A stretch of 64,000 bases of DNA, taken from assembly GCF_023205015.1 (NCBI RefSeq), contig NZ_CP096258.1, forward strand, positions 682,001 to 746,000, in the 5' to 3' direction. The stretch is from Providencia rettgeri. GTDB lineage: Bacteria; Pseudomonadota; Gammaproteobacteria; Enterobacterales; Enterobacteriaceae. A program made the translations under genes and the position numbers. The notes under the pieces were generated by a model that was given only the letters and a program-made list of their open reading frames with translations, was not told the DNA's origin and did not search any database. Below are positions 12,214-20,480 of the stretch, piece after piece; the first letter of the stretch is position 1, and each line of letters opens with the position of its first letter.

Positions 12214-13518
12214 ATGAATAACCAAGTAGAATCATTAACTTACTATGCTGCAACTAAGAAGTATGACTTACGTTTTCCGACGCTAAAGGAAGATCTTGAT
12301 GTTGATGTGGTGATTATTGGTGGTGGGTTTTCTGGGATCCATACCGCACTAGAGTTGTGTGAGAAAGGGATCACTAATATCGCTATTTTGGAAGGGCGGT
12401 ATCTTGGTTACGGTGGTTCAGGGCGTAATGGCGGGCAAGTCATGGCAGGCATTGGCCATGACATCGATGCAATTAAAAAATATGTCGGGCCAGAGGGTTT
12501 AGAAACGATTTTTAAACTCAGCAATATGGGCGCGGGGATCATGCGTGACCGTATCGCTAAATATGATATTGATGCAGACTTTTGCCGTGGCTACGCATAC
12601 TTAGGAAGTAATAAGCGCCAAGAAAAGACCTTACGTAGCTGGTTAAAAGACTTCAAATCAGTTGATCCTGATGAGGAAATTGAATTTTACAGTGGTTCAG
12701 AACTAAAACAGATTATTGGTTCTGATGCTTATACCTGTGGGATCAAACACATGGGTGGCGGGCATGTTCATTCATTGAACTTATTATTAGGTGAAGCGAA
12801 AGCGATTAGTGAAATATATGGCGCTAAAATATTTGAAAATAGCCAAGTATTAAATGTGGAGTATGGTAATACCATCAAAGTTAGAACTGCGATGGGAACT
12901 GTTAAAGCACAGAAAATGCTGTGGGCTTGCGATTCATTTTTAAATGGCCTTGAGCCGACGATTTACCCTAAAACGATTAATACTTACGCATATCAATTAA
13001 TGACGGAAGAGCTGCCTGATGAATTAATCAAGCAAATTAGCCCAATCCGTGGTGCTTATAGTGATATTCGTCCTGTAATAGATTACTACCGGGTGACGAA
13101 TGAGAATCGCCTATTATTTGGCAGTTCCACTCATTTTCTTGAATACATTCCATCTGACCTTAAAGCATGGAATCGTAACTTAATGCTAAAAGTCTTTCCT
13201 TACCTCAAAGATGTCAAAATTGAATTAGCTTGGGGTGGACCAATGGCATGTAGCGCAAATTTATTTCCACAAATTGGCTCATTACCACAACATAAAAATG
13301 TGTTTTATGCACAGGGCTATTCAGGTTTCGGTGTTACGCCTAGCCAAATTGTGTGCAAAGTCCTTGCAGAGGGGATGGTAGAAGGTTCTCATCGTTATGA
13401 TTTAATGAGTTCCATTCCTCACGCCAATATTATCGGTAAAGATAGCATGCGTAATATAATTGTTTCACTGGCAAAAATAATGCATCAGACATCCGGTTAT
13501 TGGCAAGGTCGTCGCTAA
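12214..13518 (+). CDS. FAD-dependent amine oxidoreductase (DAO family, PuuB/OrdL-like)
   Basis: Probably oxidises a primary or secondary amine, or a gamma-glutamyl amine, to an aldehyde, passing electrons to O2 through FAD. The 434-aa protein has the Rossmann ADP-binding motif DVVIIGGGFSGIHTALEL at about residues 30-47, then the YGGSGRNGGQV stretch typical of PuuB-like enzymes. The C-terminal YAQGYSGFGV stretch closes the FAD site. It is the first gene of an operon with a cupin and an aldehyde dehydrogenase, the order expected for amine to aldehyde to acid. The true substrate is not visible from sequence. Confidence 0.82.
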   Translation: MNNQVESLTYYAATKKYDLRFPTLKEDLDVDVVIIGGGFSGIHTALELCEKGITNIAILEGRYLGYGGSGRNGGQVMAGIGHDIDAIKKYVGPEGLETIFKLSNMGAGIMRDRIAKYDIDADFCRGYAYLGSNKRQEKTLRSWLKDFKSVDPDEEIEFYSGSELKQIIGSDAYTCGIKHMGGGHVHSLNLLLGEAKAISEIYGAKIFENSQVLNVEYGNTIKVRTAMGTVKAQKMLWACDSFLNGLEPTIYPKTINTYAYQLMTEELPDELIKQISPIRGAYSDIRPVIDYYRVTNENRLLFGSSTHFLEYIPSDLKAWNRNLMLKVFPYLKDVKIELAWGGPMACSANLFPQIGSLPQHKNVFYAQGYSGFGVTPSQIVCKVLAEGMVEGSHRYDLMSSIPHANIIGKDSMRNIIVSLAKIMHQTSGYWQGRR

Positions 13519-13567
13519 TTCGTTATCCACCTAACTAGTTTATTTAAATCGATTAAAGGTAAAAATT

Positions 13568-13936
13568 ATGATCAGTCCATTATTGTTAAACAAACCACTG
13601 CCAGAACTATTAAATATTGGTAGCGTGACAAATTTAGGCTCTGTGGTTGTTGAAGGCGATCCTCAAGCGAGTGTTGCGATGATCCACGGTGAACCAACGG
13701 ATAATCTAACCTGTGGTATTTTTGCTTGCACTAAAGGTAAGTTCAAAATGGTGTATCCATTTGATGAAATGGCGACAGTCCATGAAGGTTCGGTGAAGTT
13801 AACGGATGTGAAAACCGGTGTGACGGTTGAATACCATAAAGGTGATACATGGTTTGCTGCGAAAGGTACCGAAGTTTTATGGGAAATTGATGCACCACGC
13901 TTCGTAAAACATTACCTAGCTTGTGTAAATGCCTAA
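13568..13936 (+). CDS. Small cupin-domain protein
   Basis: A 122-aa single-domain cupin of the DUF861/EutQ-like type: YPFDEMATVHEGSVKLTDV and YHKGDTWFAAKGTEVLWE form the two cupin motifs (around residues 60-105). Such proteins often accompany PuuB-like oxidases and aldehyde dehydrogenases, but their reaction is not established. It lies 49 nt after the oxidase and 28 nt before the dehydrogenase, in one operon. Confidence 0.78.
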   Translation: MISPLLLNKPLPELLNIGSVTNLGSVVVEGDPQASVAMIHGEPTDNLTCGIFACTKGKFKMVYPFDEMATVHEGSVKLTDVKTGVTVEYHKGDTWFAAKGTEVLWEIDAPRFVKHYLACVNA

Positions 13937-13964
13937 TTAGTTTCTATTGAGTGGAGTGATAACA

Positions 13965-15458
13965 ATGAGTGAGTTAACCCTATTACCAGAAGTCAGTGAG
14001 TTTTTGAAGCGCCAGCACGGCCATTTTATCAATGGGTTACCGGTTTCTGGCAAGGGCGATACTTTTTTTGATGTTGTTAACCCTGCCACTGAACAGGTTA
14101 TCGCAAAAGTAAAAGAAGGGACTTTAGCGGAAGTGGATGCCGCAATGGATGCGGCTCATACCGCATTTAAAGGGGTTTGGGCAAATACCACACCAATGGA
14201 AAGAGGGAATTGCTTAAACCGCCTTGCTGACCTACTCGAAAAACACCTTGAAGAATTAGCTCAGCTAGAGACGCTATGTTCGGGGAAAACTATTCAGTTA
14301 TCTCGTTTTCTTGAAGTGGGGTCATCTGCGCAATTTTTACGTTATTTTGCTGGCTGGGCGACAAAAATCAGCGGAGAAACGTTGAATGTTTCATTGCCTT
14401 CTTTTAATGGTGAGAAATATTCTGCATTTACCCAGCGTGAACCTGTTGGTGTTGTCGCTGGTATCATTCCTTGGAACTTTTCTATCATGATTTCCATTTG
14501 GAAATTAGCCGCGGCTTTAACATGCGGTTGTACGATTGTGTTGAAACCAAGTGAATTTACGCCACTAACCATGCTCAGAGTGGTGGAATTAGCAAAAGAG
14601 GCAGGGATCCCTGACGGTGTCATTAATATCGTGAATGGTGGTGGTCGTGAGGTTGGGCCTGCACTGATCCATCATCCACTTTGTTCTAAAGTGACATTTA
14701 CGGGGTCTGTACCGACTGGGCTGGCGGTAGGGCGCTCAGCGATGGAAGGTAAATTAACCCGAGTCACACTTGAACTTGGTGGGAAAAACGGCGCTGCATT
14801 CTTAGCTGACCTCCCGGTTGAAAAAATTGTTAATGGGATTATTGAAGCGGGATATCTAAATCAAGGGCAAATTTGCGCAGCTGCTGAACGGTTCTATATT
14901 CCCTCTAAATTAATGGATGAAGTATTAGCGCAACTCAAAACACGTTTGTCTGCGATGAAAGTGGGTTCTCCATTAGATGAAACAACCGAGATGGGGCCGT
15001 TGGCCAATAAAGCGCATTATGAAAAAATCTTAGATTTGTTTGAAAAAGCTCGCCTAGATGGCAGTGAAATTATTTATGGTGGCCAGCCAGTTGCAGGCGC
15101 TGGGTACTTTGTGCCTCCGACCATCATTCGTGCTAATAGCCCAGATGATGTATTGATGAAAGAAGAAACTTTTGGGCCAATAGGGACTTTCTTGGGCTAC
15201 GATGATGAAGAAGAACTTATTGAGATGATGAATAGTACTCCGTTTGGTTTAGCGGCGAGTCTATGGACAAATGATCTCAGTAAAGCAATGCGTATGATTT
15301 CGCGCATTGAAGCGGGAACGGTATGGGTGAATATGCATACTTTCCTTGACCCCGCCGTGCCATTTGGTGGCGTTAAGTCATCCGGTATTGGTCGTGAATT
15401 TGGTAGTGCCTTTATTGAGTATTACACAGAGTTAAAATCTGTCATGGTGCGTTATTAG
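13965..15458 (+). CDS. NAD(P)-dependent aldehyde dehydrogenase (PuuC-like)
   Basis: Oxidises the aldehyde released by the preceding oxidase to a carboxylate. The 497-aa protein is full length for the family. It shows IIPWNFSIMISIWK (cofactor site, ~170), the glycine motif FTGSVPTG (~247), the catalytic Glu in LELGGKNGA (~268) and the nucleophilic Cys in NQGQICAAAERF (~304). I choose the ATG at 13965 because GTGGAGTG lies 6-10 nt before it; a TTG 18 nt upstream is unlikely. Last gene of the oxidase-cupin-dehydrogenase operon, followed by a strong terminator. Confidence 0.87.
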   Translation: MSELTLLPEVSEFLKRQHGHFINGLPVSGKGDTFFDVVNPATEQVIAKVKEGTLAEVDAAMDAAHTAFKGVWANTTPMERGNCLNRLADLLEKHLEELAQLETLCSGKTIQLSRFLEVGSSAQFLRYFAGWATKISGETLNVSLPSFNGEKYSAFTQREPVGVVAGIIPWNFSIMISIWKLAAALTCGCTIVLKPSEFTPLTMLRVVELAKEAGIPDGVINIVNGGGREVGPALIHHPLCSKVTFTGSVPTGLAVGRSAMEGKLTRVTLELGGKNGAAFLADLPVEKIVNGIIEAGYLNQGQICAAAERFYIPSKLMDEVLAQLKTRLSAMKVGSPLDETTEMGPLANKAHYEKILDLFEKARLDGSEIIYGGQPVAGAGYFVPPTIIRANSPDDVLMKEETFGPIGTFLGYDDEEELIEMMNSTPFGLAASLWTNDLSKAMRMISRIEAGTVWVNMHTFLDPAVPFGGVKSSGIGREFGSAFIEYYTELKSVMVRY

Positions 15459-15489
15459 TGTTCGATTTATATTTAATTAATCCACATTT

Positions 15490-15513
15490 CCCGGCCATCG
15501 TGCCGGGTTTTTT
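15490..15513 (+). terminator. Rho-independent terminator
   Basis: Stem CCCGGC / GCCGGG with a 6-nt loop and TTTTTT, 30 nt after the aldehyde dehydrogenase stop. Confidence 0.9.
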
Positions 15514-15534
15514 GTATTTTATAGCTACCGTTGC

Positions 15535-16197
15535 TTATTCGTGGTGAATGATAAACCCTGATGAAACAAGTTCGGTTCGGTTAGTTACATTCGCTTTAGT
15601 GAAAATATTACGTAAGTGAGTTTTTACTGTTGATAGCGAAACCCCCAGTAATAATGCAATTCGCTTGTTGCTCGCGCCTTCTCGTACTAAGTGGATAATC
15701 TCTTGTTCTTTAGGGGTATAAGCCACTAACGAATCGGGGAGTACATCGAATGTCATTAGTTCAGCGACAGGCAAGATAGCATTTAATCGCATGATTTCTT
15801 GCTGGCTAAATGGGCTGTCTCGCAGCACCGAAATCCCCGCAATAATTTTATTTTTACGACGAATAAATATTTCTGCCATATCAGTTATGTCATTCGGCTG
15901 CATAAAATCATGGAAAAAAGCCTGATTTTGCTGGCGTATTTCAGGATCCATTCTCACTAAGCGTAAGTCATCACTGCGAAAATGCTCAGGGTGCAAGGGA
16001 TCAAATTGATGAAAGTAAGCCAGATACTCTTCATGCATTTTGGCCGGGATCCCATGAAGAACATAGTTACCTGGCTGGCAATGATCATTCACGAGGTAAT
16101 ACACCAAAGCAGAAACTGGAATAATATGTGCAATAGTATTTAGGCAGCAATCAATTAATGTTTGTTGATGAGGCTCGAATAATGGTGAAGTCATCAT
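15535..16197 (-). CDS. LuxR-family transcriptional regulator
   Basis: A 220-aa regulator with a C-terminal GerE-type helix-turn-helix (YTPKEQEIIHLVREGASNKR, then SLSTVKTHLRNIFTKA, about residues 155-205). The first 140 residues have no receiver-domain motif and resemble an uncharacterised sensor region. It is divergent from the APC permease gene and shares an intergenic region that contains a strong palindrome, so control of the permease is likely (inference). With the LuxR gene at 11147 it brackets the oxidase operon. Confidence 0.78.
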   Translation of the reverse strand: MMTSPLFEPHQQTLIDCCLNTIAHIIPVSALVYYLVNDHCQPGNYVLHGIPAKMHEEYLAYFHQFDPLHPEHFRSDDLRLVRMDPEIRQQNQAFFHDFMQPNDITDMAEIFIRRKNKIIAGISVLRDSPFSQQEIMRLNAILPVAELMTFDVLPDSLVAYTPKEQEIIHLVREGASNKRIALLLGVSLSTVKTHLRNIFTKANVTNRTELVSSGFIIHHE

Positions 16198-16592
16198 ATT
16201 CCCTTGTGTACTAATTGAAATATTATCATGCTCCTTAATGCGTTTAACATAAAATAAACATATTAATAACGTGAGGTTGATAACAGTATTTAAAATGGAT
16301 AAAGACGACGCAAATATTGATTAGTGGCTTTTTGGTATCTTTAGAGTGTTATTTGTTAATATATTAATGAGCTGGTTATTCGCTACATGTTGATATTACA
16401 TTAATTATTTTTCTTTTCTCTCAGTGTGTGGGTACTTTTCGCGAGTTGTATTTTATTTCCCCCTCCCTCTGGGTATCGTTCTTTAGAACGATAGCAGCCT
16501 TCTTAGGGTTATTTCTATAGTGACTATGCAGTTACTTGGTATTTACAAAACATTCACATTCATGGCTGGGTAGAGAGTGAGAGGGATGTAAA
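16198..16592. promoter_or_regulatory. Divergent regulatory region with a 20-bp palindrome
   Basis: The palindrome at 16474-16493 has 9-bp arms TATCGTTCT / AGAACGATA around TT. It sits 100 bp before the permease start, in the region shared with the divergent LuxR gene, and is the best operator candidate. No gene is seen in the 395 bp. Confidence 0.55.
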
Positions 16593-18083
16593 ATGAATTT
16601 ATCCTCAAAATTGTCGACACATTTAGAAAAAGGGAAAGTTGGCTTTCCGACCACACTGGCAAGTTCTGCCGGCTTGATTATGGCCAGCCCTGTTATTTTA
16701 ACTGTTACGAGTGGATTCGGTATTGGTGGCGATACATTCGCCCTAGCGGTGTTATTCAGCTTTATTATGATGCAAGCTCAGCTCACCACGTTTTCGGAGG
16801 CTGCGGCTATTCTACCAACCTCAGGATCGGTATATGACTATATATCGTGTGGAATGGGGCGTTTTTGGGCGATAACTGGCGCGCTTTCGGCTTATTTGAT
16901 TGTGCATGTGTTTGCAGGAACTGCCGAGACCATTCTTTCAGGGATCATGGCGCTCGTTAACTTTGAGCATCTCAATACAGTTCTAGAGACCAGTAATTCA
17001 TCTTGGATGGTCGGTGTTGGGCTGGTTGTCACGTTTGGTATCTTAAATGCATTTGGTATTGAAGCCTTTGGTAAGGTTGAGGTGGTACTGACATTTGCCA
17101 TGTGGTCAACATTAGTGATTTTTAGTGTGAGCGGTTTGATGTTGCCGTTTCATGTCGATATGGAAGGCTGGTTTGGGCAGCCACTCAATACCGACCCAAC
17201 ATTGATTCTCAGCTTTGTGGGTATGGCGATGTTCATGTTTGTTGGGTGCGAGTTAGTCACGCCAATGGCGCCTGAAATTAAAAATTCCGCTAAGGTGATC
17301 CCTCGCGCAATGACAACGGGCCTATTCTGTGTCGCGCTCTGTATGGTGTTATTCGGTGCAGCGCTAGCGAACCAAGTGGAAAATGTGGTGGTTGACCCGC
17401 AGACAGGCACACGTTTATTGGAAACCCCGATGGCAATCCCTGCATTTGCCGAAATTGTTATGGGCGAGTTTGGTAAATACTGGATAGGTATTGCGCTATT
17501 ACTCGCGGGTGGGGCGACCATCAATACACTCATGGCAGCGGTTCCCCGTATTCTCTATGGAATGGCGCTTGATGGGGCATTACCACGCATCTTTGCTTAT
17601 TTACATCCACGCTTCAAAACCCCTGTATTCGGCATTTTAGTGGCCGTGATGATCCCGTGTTTGCATGCTTATGCTATTCAAGGCGACCTTGACCGTATCA
17701 TTCCTTTGGTATTGGCGGCGGTGTGTTCTTGGGGGACGGCTTACTTGCTGGTGACCATTTCAGTGGTTTTATTACGTATCCGCCGTCCTGACTTACATCG
17801 TGCCTATCGTTCGCCTTTTTTTCCTATACCGCAAATTATTTCGAGTGTCGGGATTATTTTAGCGATTGTGTACATTACACCACCGGGTATGAATAAGTCG
17901 GATGTCTATATTCCCTTTGCCATTATGTTAGGTTTAACAGCAGGATATGCATTAATTTGGACTGTGTTCGTACAGAAAGTTAACCCATTTAAACCTGTAG
18001 ATGTTGAATCCGTTTTATCAAATTCCTTTGCTGATGAAGAAATGGAAGGAGGCCAACTTGAGCCATTACGTCACCTCGCCTAA
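16593..18083 (+). CDS. APC-family amino acid/amine permease
   Basis: Inner-membrane transporter of the amino acid-polyamine-organocation superfamily. The 496-aa protein has the family's early glycine-rich helix (SSAGLIMASPVILTVTSGFG, residues ~25-44) and about 12 hydrophobic segments. It is next to an amine oxidase and aldehyde dehydrogenase operon, so an amine or amino acid is the likely substrate. The 3' end overlaps the next gene by 26 nt, showing translational coupling. It cannot be equated with PuuP on sequence alone. Confidence 0.85.
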   Translation: MNLSSKLSTHLEKGKVGFPTTLASSAGLIMASPVILTVTSGFGIGGDTFALAVLFSFIMMQAQLTTFSEAAAILPTSGSVYDYISCGMGRFWAITGALSAYLIVHVFAGTAETILSGIMALVNFEHLNTVLETSNSSWMVGVGLVVTFGILNAFGIEAFGKVEVVLTFAMWSTLVIFSVSGLMLPFHVDMEGWFGQPLNTDPTLILSFVGMAMFMFVGCELVTPMAPEIKNSAKVIPRAMTTGLFCVALCMVLFGAALANQVENVVVDPQTGTRLLETPMAIPAFAEIVMGEFGKYWIGIALLLAGGATINTLMAAVPRILYGMALDGALPRIFAYLHPRFKTPVFGILVAVMIPCLHAYAIQGDLDRIIPLVLAAVCSWGTAYLLVTISVVLLRIRRPDLHRAYRSPFFPIPQIISSVGIILAIVYITPPGMNKSDVYIPFAIMLGLTAGYALIWTVFVQKVNPFKPVDVESVLSNSFADEEMEGGQLEPLRHLA

Positions 18084-18672
18084 ACCGTCTTTGCGGACAA
18101 GGCTCGGTAAGCTGACTCAGCAACGTTTGCCTGCCGGATATCAAGTAGGATTAACACTTAACTGCGTTGAAAAGGACATGGCACCTTATCCATGTGAGTG
18201 GGGAGCACCTGGAGTGCTCCTTGTACAACCTCAACCTGAATTAACCATTGAGGTGACAGAGCGGCCAAGAAAGTTGTTTCTCGCTTTTATTGTGTATAGC
18301 CGTTTTGCGGTGTCAGGCCAATGTGCAGATAATATCAATGCAAAAATTGAAGTAAAAACCCGTGGAAGTATAAAGAAAAAACATATCCATTTCGCCTCAA
18401 AACAAATGGATGGGCAGAAGGTTATTGAATGGCTGAATGAATACCCCATTATTAGACAAACATTAGAAGAGCTGGAATTTAATCATTGCGAGATAGCGTT
18501 TAGCCACGGTCGTTGGCGCTGTGAAATTGAGCCTTACACCGCATCAGAAATGGTAAGTCGTATTCCTGCGACTCGCCGTTATTTGAGATTAGTACAAAAA
18601 CAACGCTATTATTTATTGAGTGCGCTGCAGTTAATTAACCAACTGATGGAAAAACGTGCTGTGAGCCATTGA
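18058..18672 (+). CDS. Conserved hypothetical protein (possible DUF3156)
   Basis: A 204-aa soluble protein of unknown function. I choose a TTG start at 18058 because AAGGAGG lies 5 nt before it; the reading frame is open further upstream inside the permease gene. It contains a Cys-containing N-terminal part and a basic Arg/Tyr-rich C terminus (ATRRYLRLVQKQRYYLL). Pairing with an APC permease and the overall look fit the DUF3156 family, recalled without a search. It may be an accessory of the transporter (inference). Confidence 0.6.
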   Translation: MSHYVTSPKPSLRTRLGKLTQQRLPAGYQVGLTLNCVEKDMAPYPCEWGAPGVLLVQPQPELTIEVTERPRKLFLAFIVYSRFAVSGQCADNINAKIEVKTRGSIKKKHIHFASKQMDGQKVIEWLNEYPIIRQTLEELEFNHCEIAFSHGRWRCEIEPYTASEMVSRIPATRRYLRLVQKQRYYLLSALQLINQLMEKRAVSH

Positions 18673-18689
18673 GTTTAAAAGAGTTTTTT

Positions 18690-18708
18690 GATAGTAATAA
18701 TTATTATC
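18690..18708. promoter_or_regulatory. Fur box
   Basis: GATAGTAATAATTATTATC matches the 19-bp Fur consensus GATAATGATAATCATTATC at 16 positions. It lies about 25 bp before the start of the siderophore-esterase-like gene, so iron repression is likely. Confidence 0.75.
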
Positions 18709-18730
18709 AATTGACTCATTGGAATTCGAT

Positions 18731-20299
18731 GTGAAATCTTTGCCTCTTTTAGGTTGTATGTTGTTTTCTTCTACGGTAATGGCAACACACACTGACTGCA
18801 CGCGTTTATCTGAGCTTTCCTTTGCTGAAGGGGTGCATGATAGTGAGGGTCATAGTTGCTTATCTTTTGAAGTATCACAGCAAGATTTTATAAAACAACG
18901 TGGTGAAGGCCTTTCCAAGGTCCTGTTATTGAATTCCAATAAACAGCCAGTGCGTGCATTGCAAGAGTATGGCTCAGTACAAGAACCCCATAGTGCGGAT
19001 TATGTCGTATCAAAAAATGGGGTTTATTATCTTGCATTGAATGGTGAGCCGGGTAAACCTTGGCAATTAAAGTTTGATGTTAGCCCATACCAGCCTTTAG
19101 TCATTAAAAAGGAGAATGAACCCGTTAGCCCCAAGCTACAAAGTTTACTTGATGAACATTACCAAAAAGGGGATACAAGCGCATTTTGGCAAGCTGTCAC
19201 CGCGCAAGGCACGCCATTGGTTGAAGATTTTTCAAATAGACAAAAACGGGTGACATTCCTTTGGCGTGGCGCGAAAGCAAATGCTTATATTCTAGGGGCA
19301 CCATCTGGTAATCACGAAAGAATGGCTCACTTGGCGGGAACGGATATTTGGTATCGCTCTTTTATCATTCCTAATGATACGTTATCGCAATATAAAATTG
19401 CACCGGATATTCCTTCAGTGCCTGAAGGCGGTTTTGCTCAACGTAAGGCGATTTTAGTCACTGCGCAGTCTGATCCCTATAATTCACACGTTATTCCTTC
19501 TCTGAGCATAGATAAATATAACCGTTTTTCATTGTTATCATTGGTACCGAATATACGCCAATGTCATTTCTCTGATGTAGCAAACTGGCAGGTTAAAGGC
19601 CGTTTAGAAACATTTGTGTTAACGAGTGAAGTGCTAAAAAATGAAAGAAAAATAACGGTTTATCGGCCTAATATACCAATGGAAATCCCTGGGTTATTGG
19701 TGCTATTGGATGGGCAAATTTACTTGCAAAACTATCAAATGGATAAATTCTTTGATAAGTGGATGGCGCAGGGGAGTTTCCCAGCGATGAATATTGTGTT
19801 TGTCGATAGCATCAATTCAGCGCGCCGTGGCGATGAACTTCCTCCTAATGATGCGTTTCCTCAGTTGCTGGCGGATGAACTCATGCCTGAATTAGCGAAA
19901 ATGGGAATTCAAGCACCAGCAAGCCATACGATTATTGCAGGTTCCAGTTATGGAGGGCTTGGGGCGACATGGAATGCGTTACAGCATCCTGAAATTTTTG
20001 GTAATGTTATTAGTATGTCAGGATCTTATTGGTGGGCTCCAAAAGATAAAGACCCTGAGTGGTTGATCCGTGAAATCGAAATCATGCCAACGCAACCGAT
20101 CCGTTTTTTCCTTGAGGCTGGCTTATTCGAACAACGCGGTAGTTGGGGGGGAATTATTCAAAACCACTATCGGTTATTCGATGTTTTAAAACATAAAAAT
20201 TATCAAGTTGATGCCATTGAGCTCCCTAGTGGGCACGACTACGTTTCTTGGTGTGAAACACTTTATGAGGGAACAAATCAACTTGTATCACAATGGTAA
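18731..20299 (+). CDS. Exported enterochelin-esterase-like hydrolase (Fes/IroD family)
   Basis: Probably hydrolyses ferric catecholate siderophores to free iron. The protein has the Fes-type N-terminal domain (ANAYILGAPSGNHERMAHL, then TDIWYRSF), the nucleophile elbow GSSYGG (near residue 410) in a PF00756-type alpha/beta hydrolase and a C-terminal HDYVSW with the catalytic His. I choose a GTG start at 18731, giving 522 aa and a clean signal peptide (KSLPLLGCMLFSSTVMA); a TTG four codons upstream is possible. Export makes it periplasmic, unlike cytoplasmic Fes, and it is longer than Fes (~400 aa) by an extra N-terminal region. A Fur box precedes it. No siderophore cluster is nearby. Confidence 0.8.
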   Translation: MKSLPLLGCMLFSSTVMATHTDCTRLSELSFAEGVHDSEGHSCLSFEVSQQDFIKQRGEGLSKVLLLNSNKQPVRALQEYGSVQEPHSADYVVSKNGVYYLALNGEPGKPWQLKFDVSPYQPLVIKKENEPVSPKLQSLLDEHYQKGDTSAFWQAVTAQGTPLVEDFSNRQKRVTFLWRGAKANAYILGAPSGNHERMAHLAGTDIWYRSFIIPNDTLSQYKIAPDIPSVPEGGFAQRKAILVTAQSDPYNSHVIPSLSIDKYNRFSLLSLVPNIRQCHFSDVANWQVKGRLETFVLTSEVLKNERKITVYRPNIPMEIPGLLVLLDGQIYLQNYQMDKFFDKWMAQGSFPAMNIVFVDSINSARRGDELPPNDAFPQLLADELMPELAKMGIQAPASHTIIAGSSYGGLGATWNALQHPEIFGNVISMSGSYWWAPKDKDPEWLIREIEIMPTQPIRFFLEAGLFEQRGSWGGIIQNHYRLFDVLKHKNYQVDAIELPSGHDYVSWCETLYEGTNQLVSQW

Positions 20300-20320
20300 A
20301 TCGCCATAACGCTAATTCAC

Positions 20321-20349
20321 AAAAAGCAGCTGATATTTAGCTGCTTTTT
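20321..20349. terminator. Rho-independent terminator
   Basis: Stem AAAAAGCAGCT / AGCTGCTTTTT, 21 nt after the esterase stop. Confidence 0.88.
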
Positions 20350-20385
20350 CACATTTATGACAAACGTCTTCATTTCGCCATAAAA

Positions 20386-20403
20386 GCGTCATTCAACTGT
20401 CAT
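20386..20403 (+). promoter_or_regulatory. Pho box upstream of phoA
   Basis: GCGTCAT and CTGTCAT are separated by 4 nt, the 7-4-7 layout of a PhoB site (consensus CTGTCAT). A third CTGTCAT lies at 20422. The sites are about 80-95 bp upstream of phoA, which fits induction by phosphate starvation. Confidence 0.7.
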
Positions 20404-20480
20404 CTGGCTCCTTTAGCATGCCTGTCATTATTTGAAATACACATTTTCTCTTTTCATTATTGATTGGCAAGGAAACAGTT

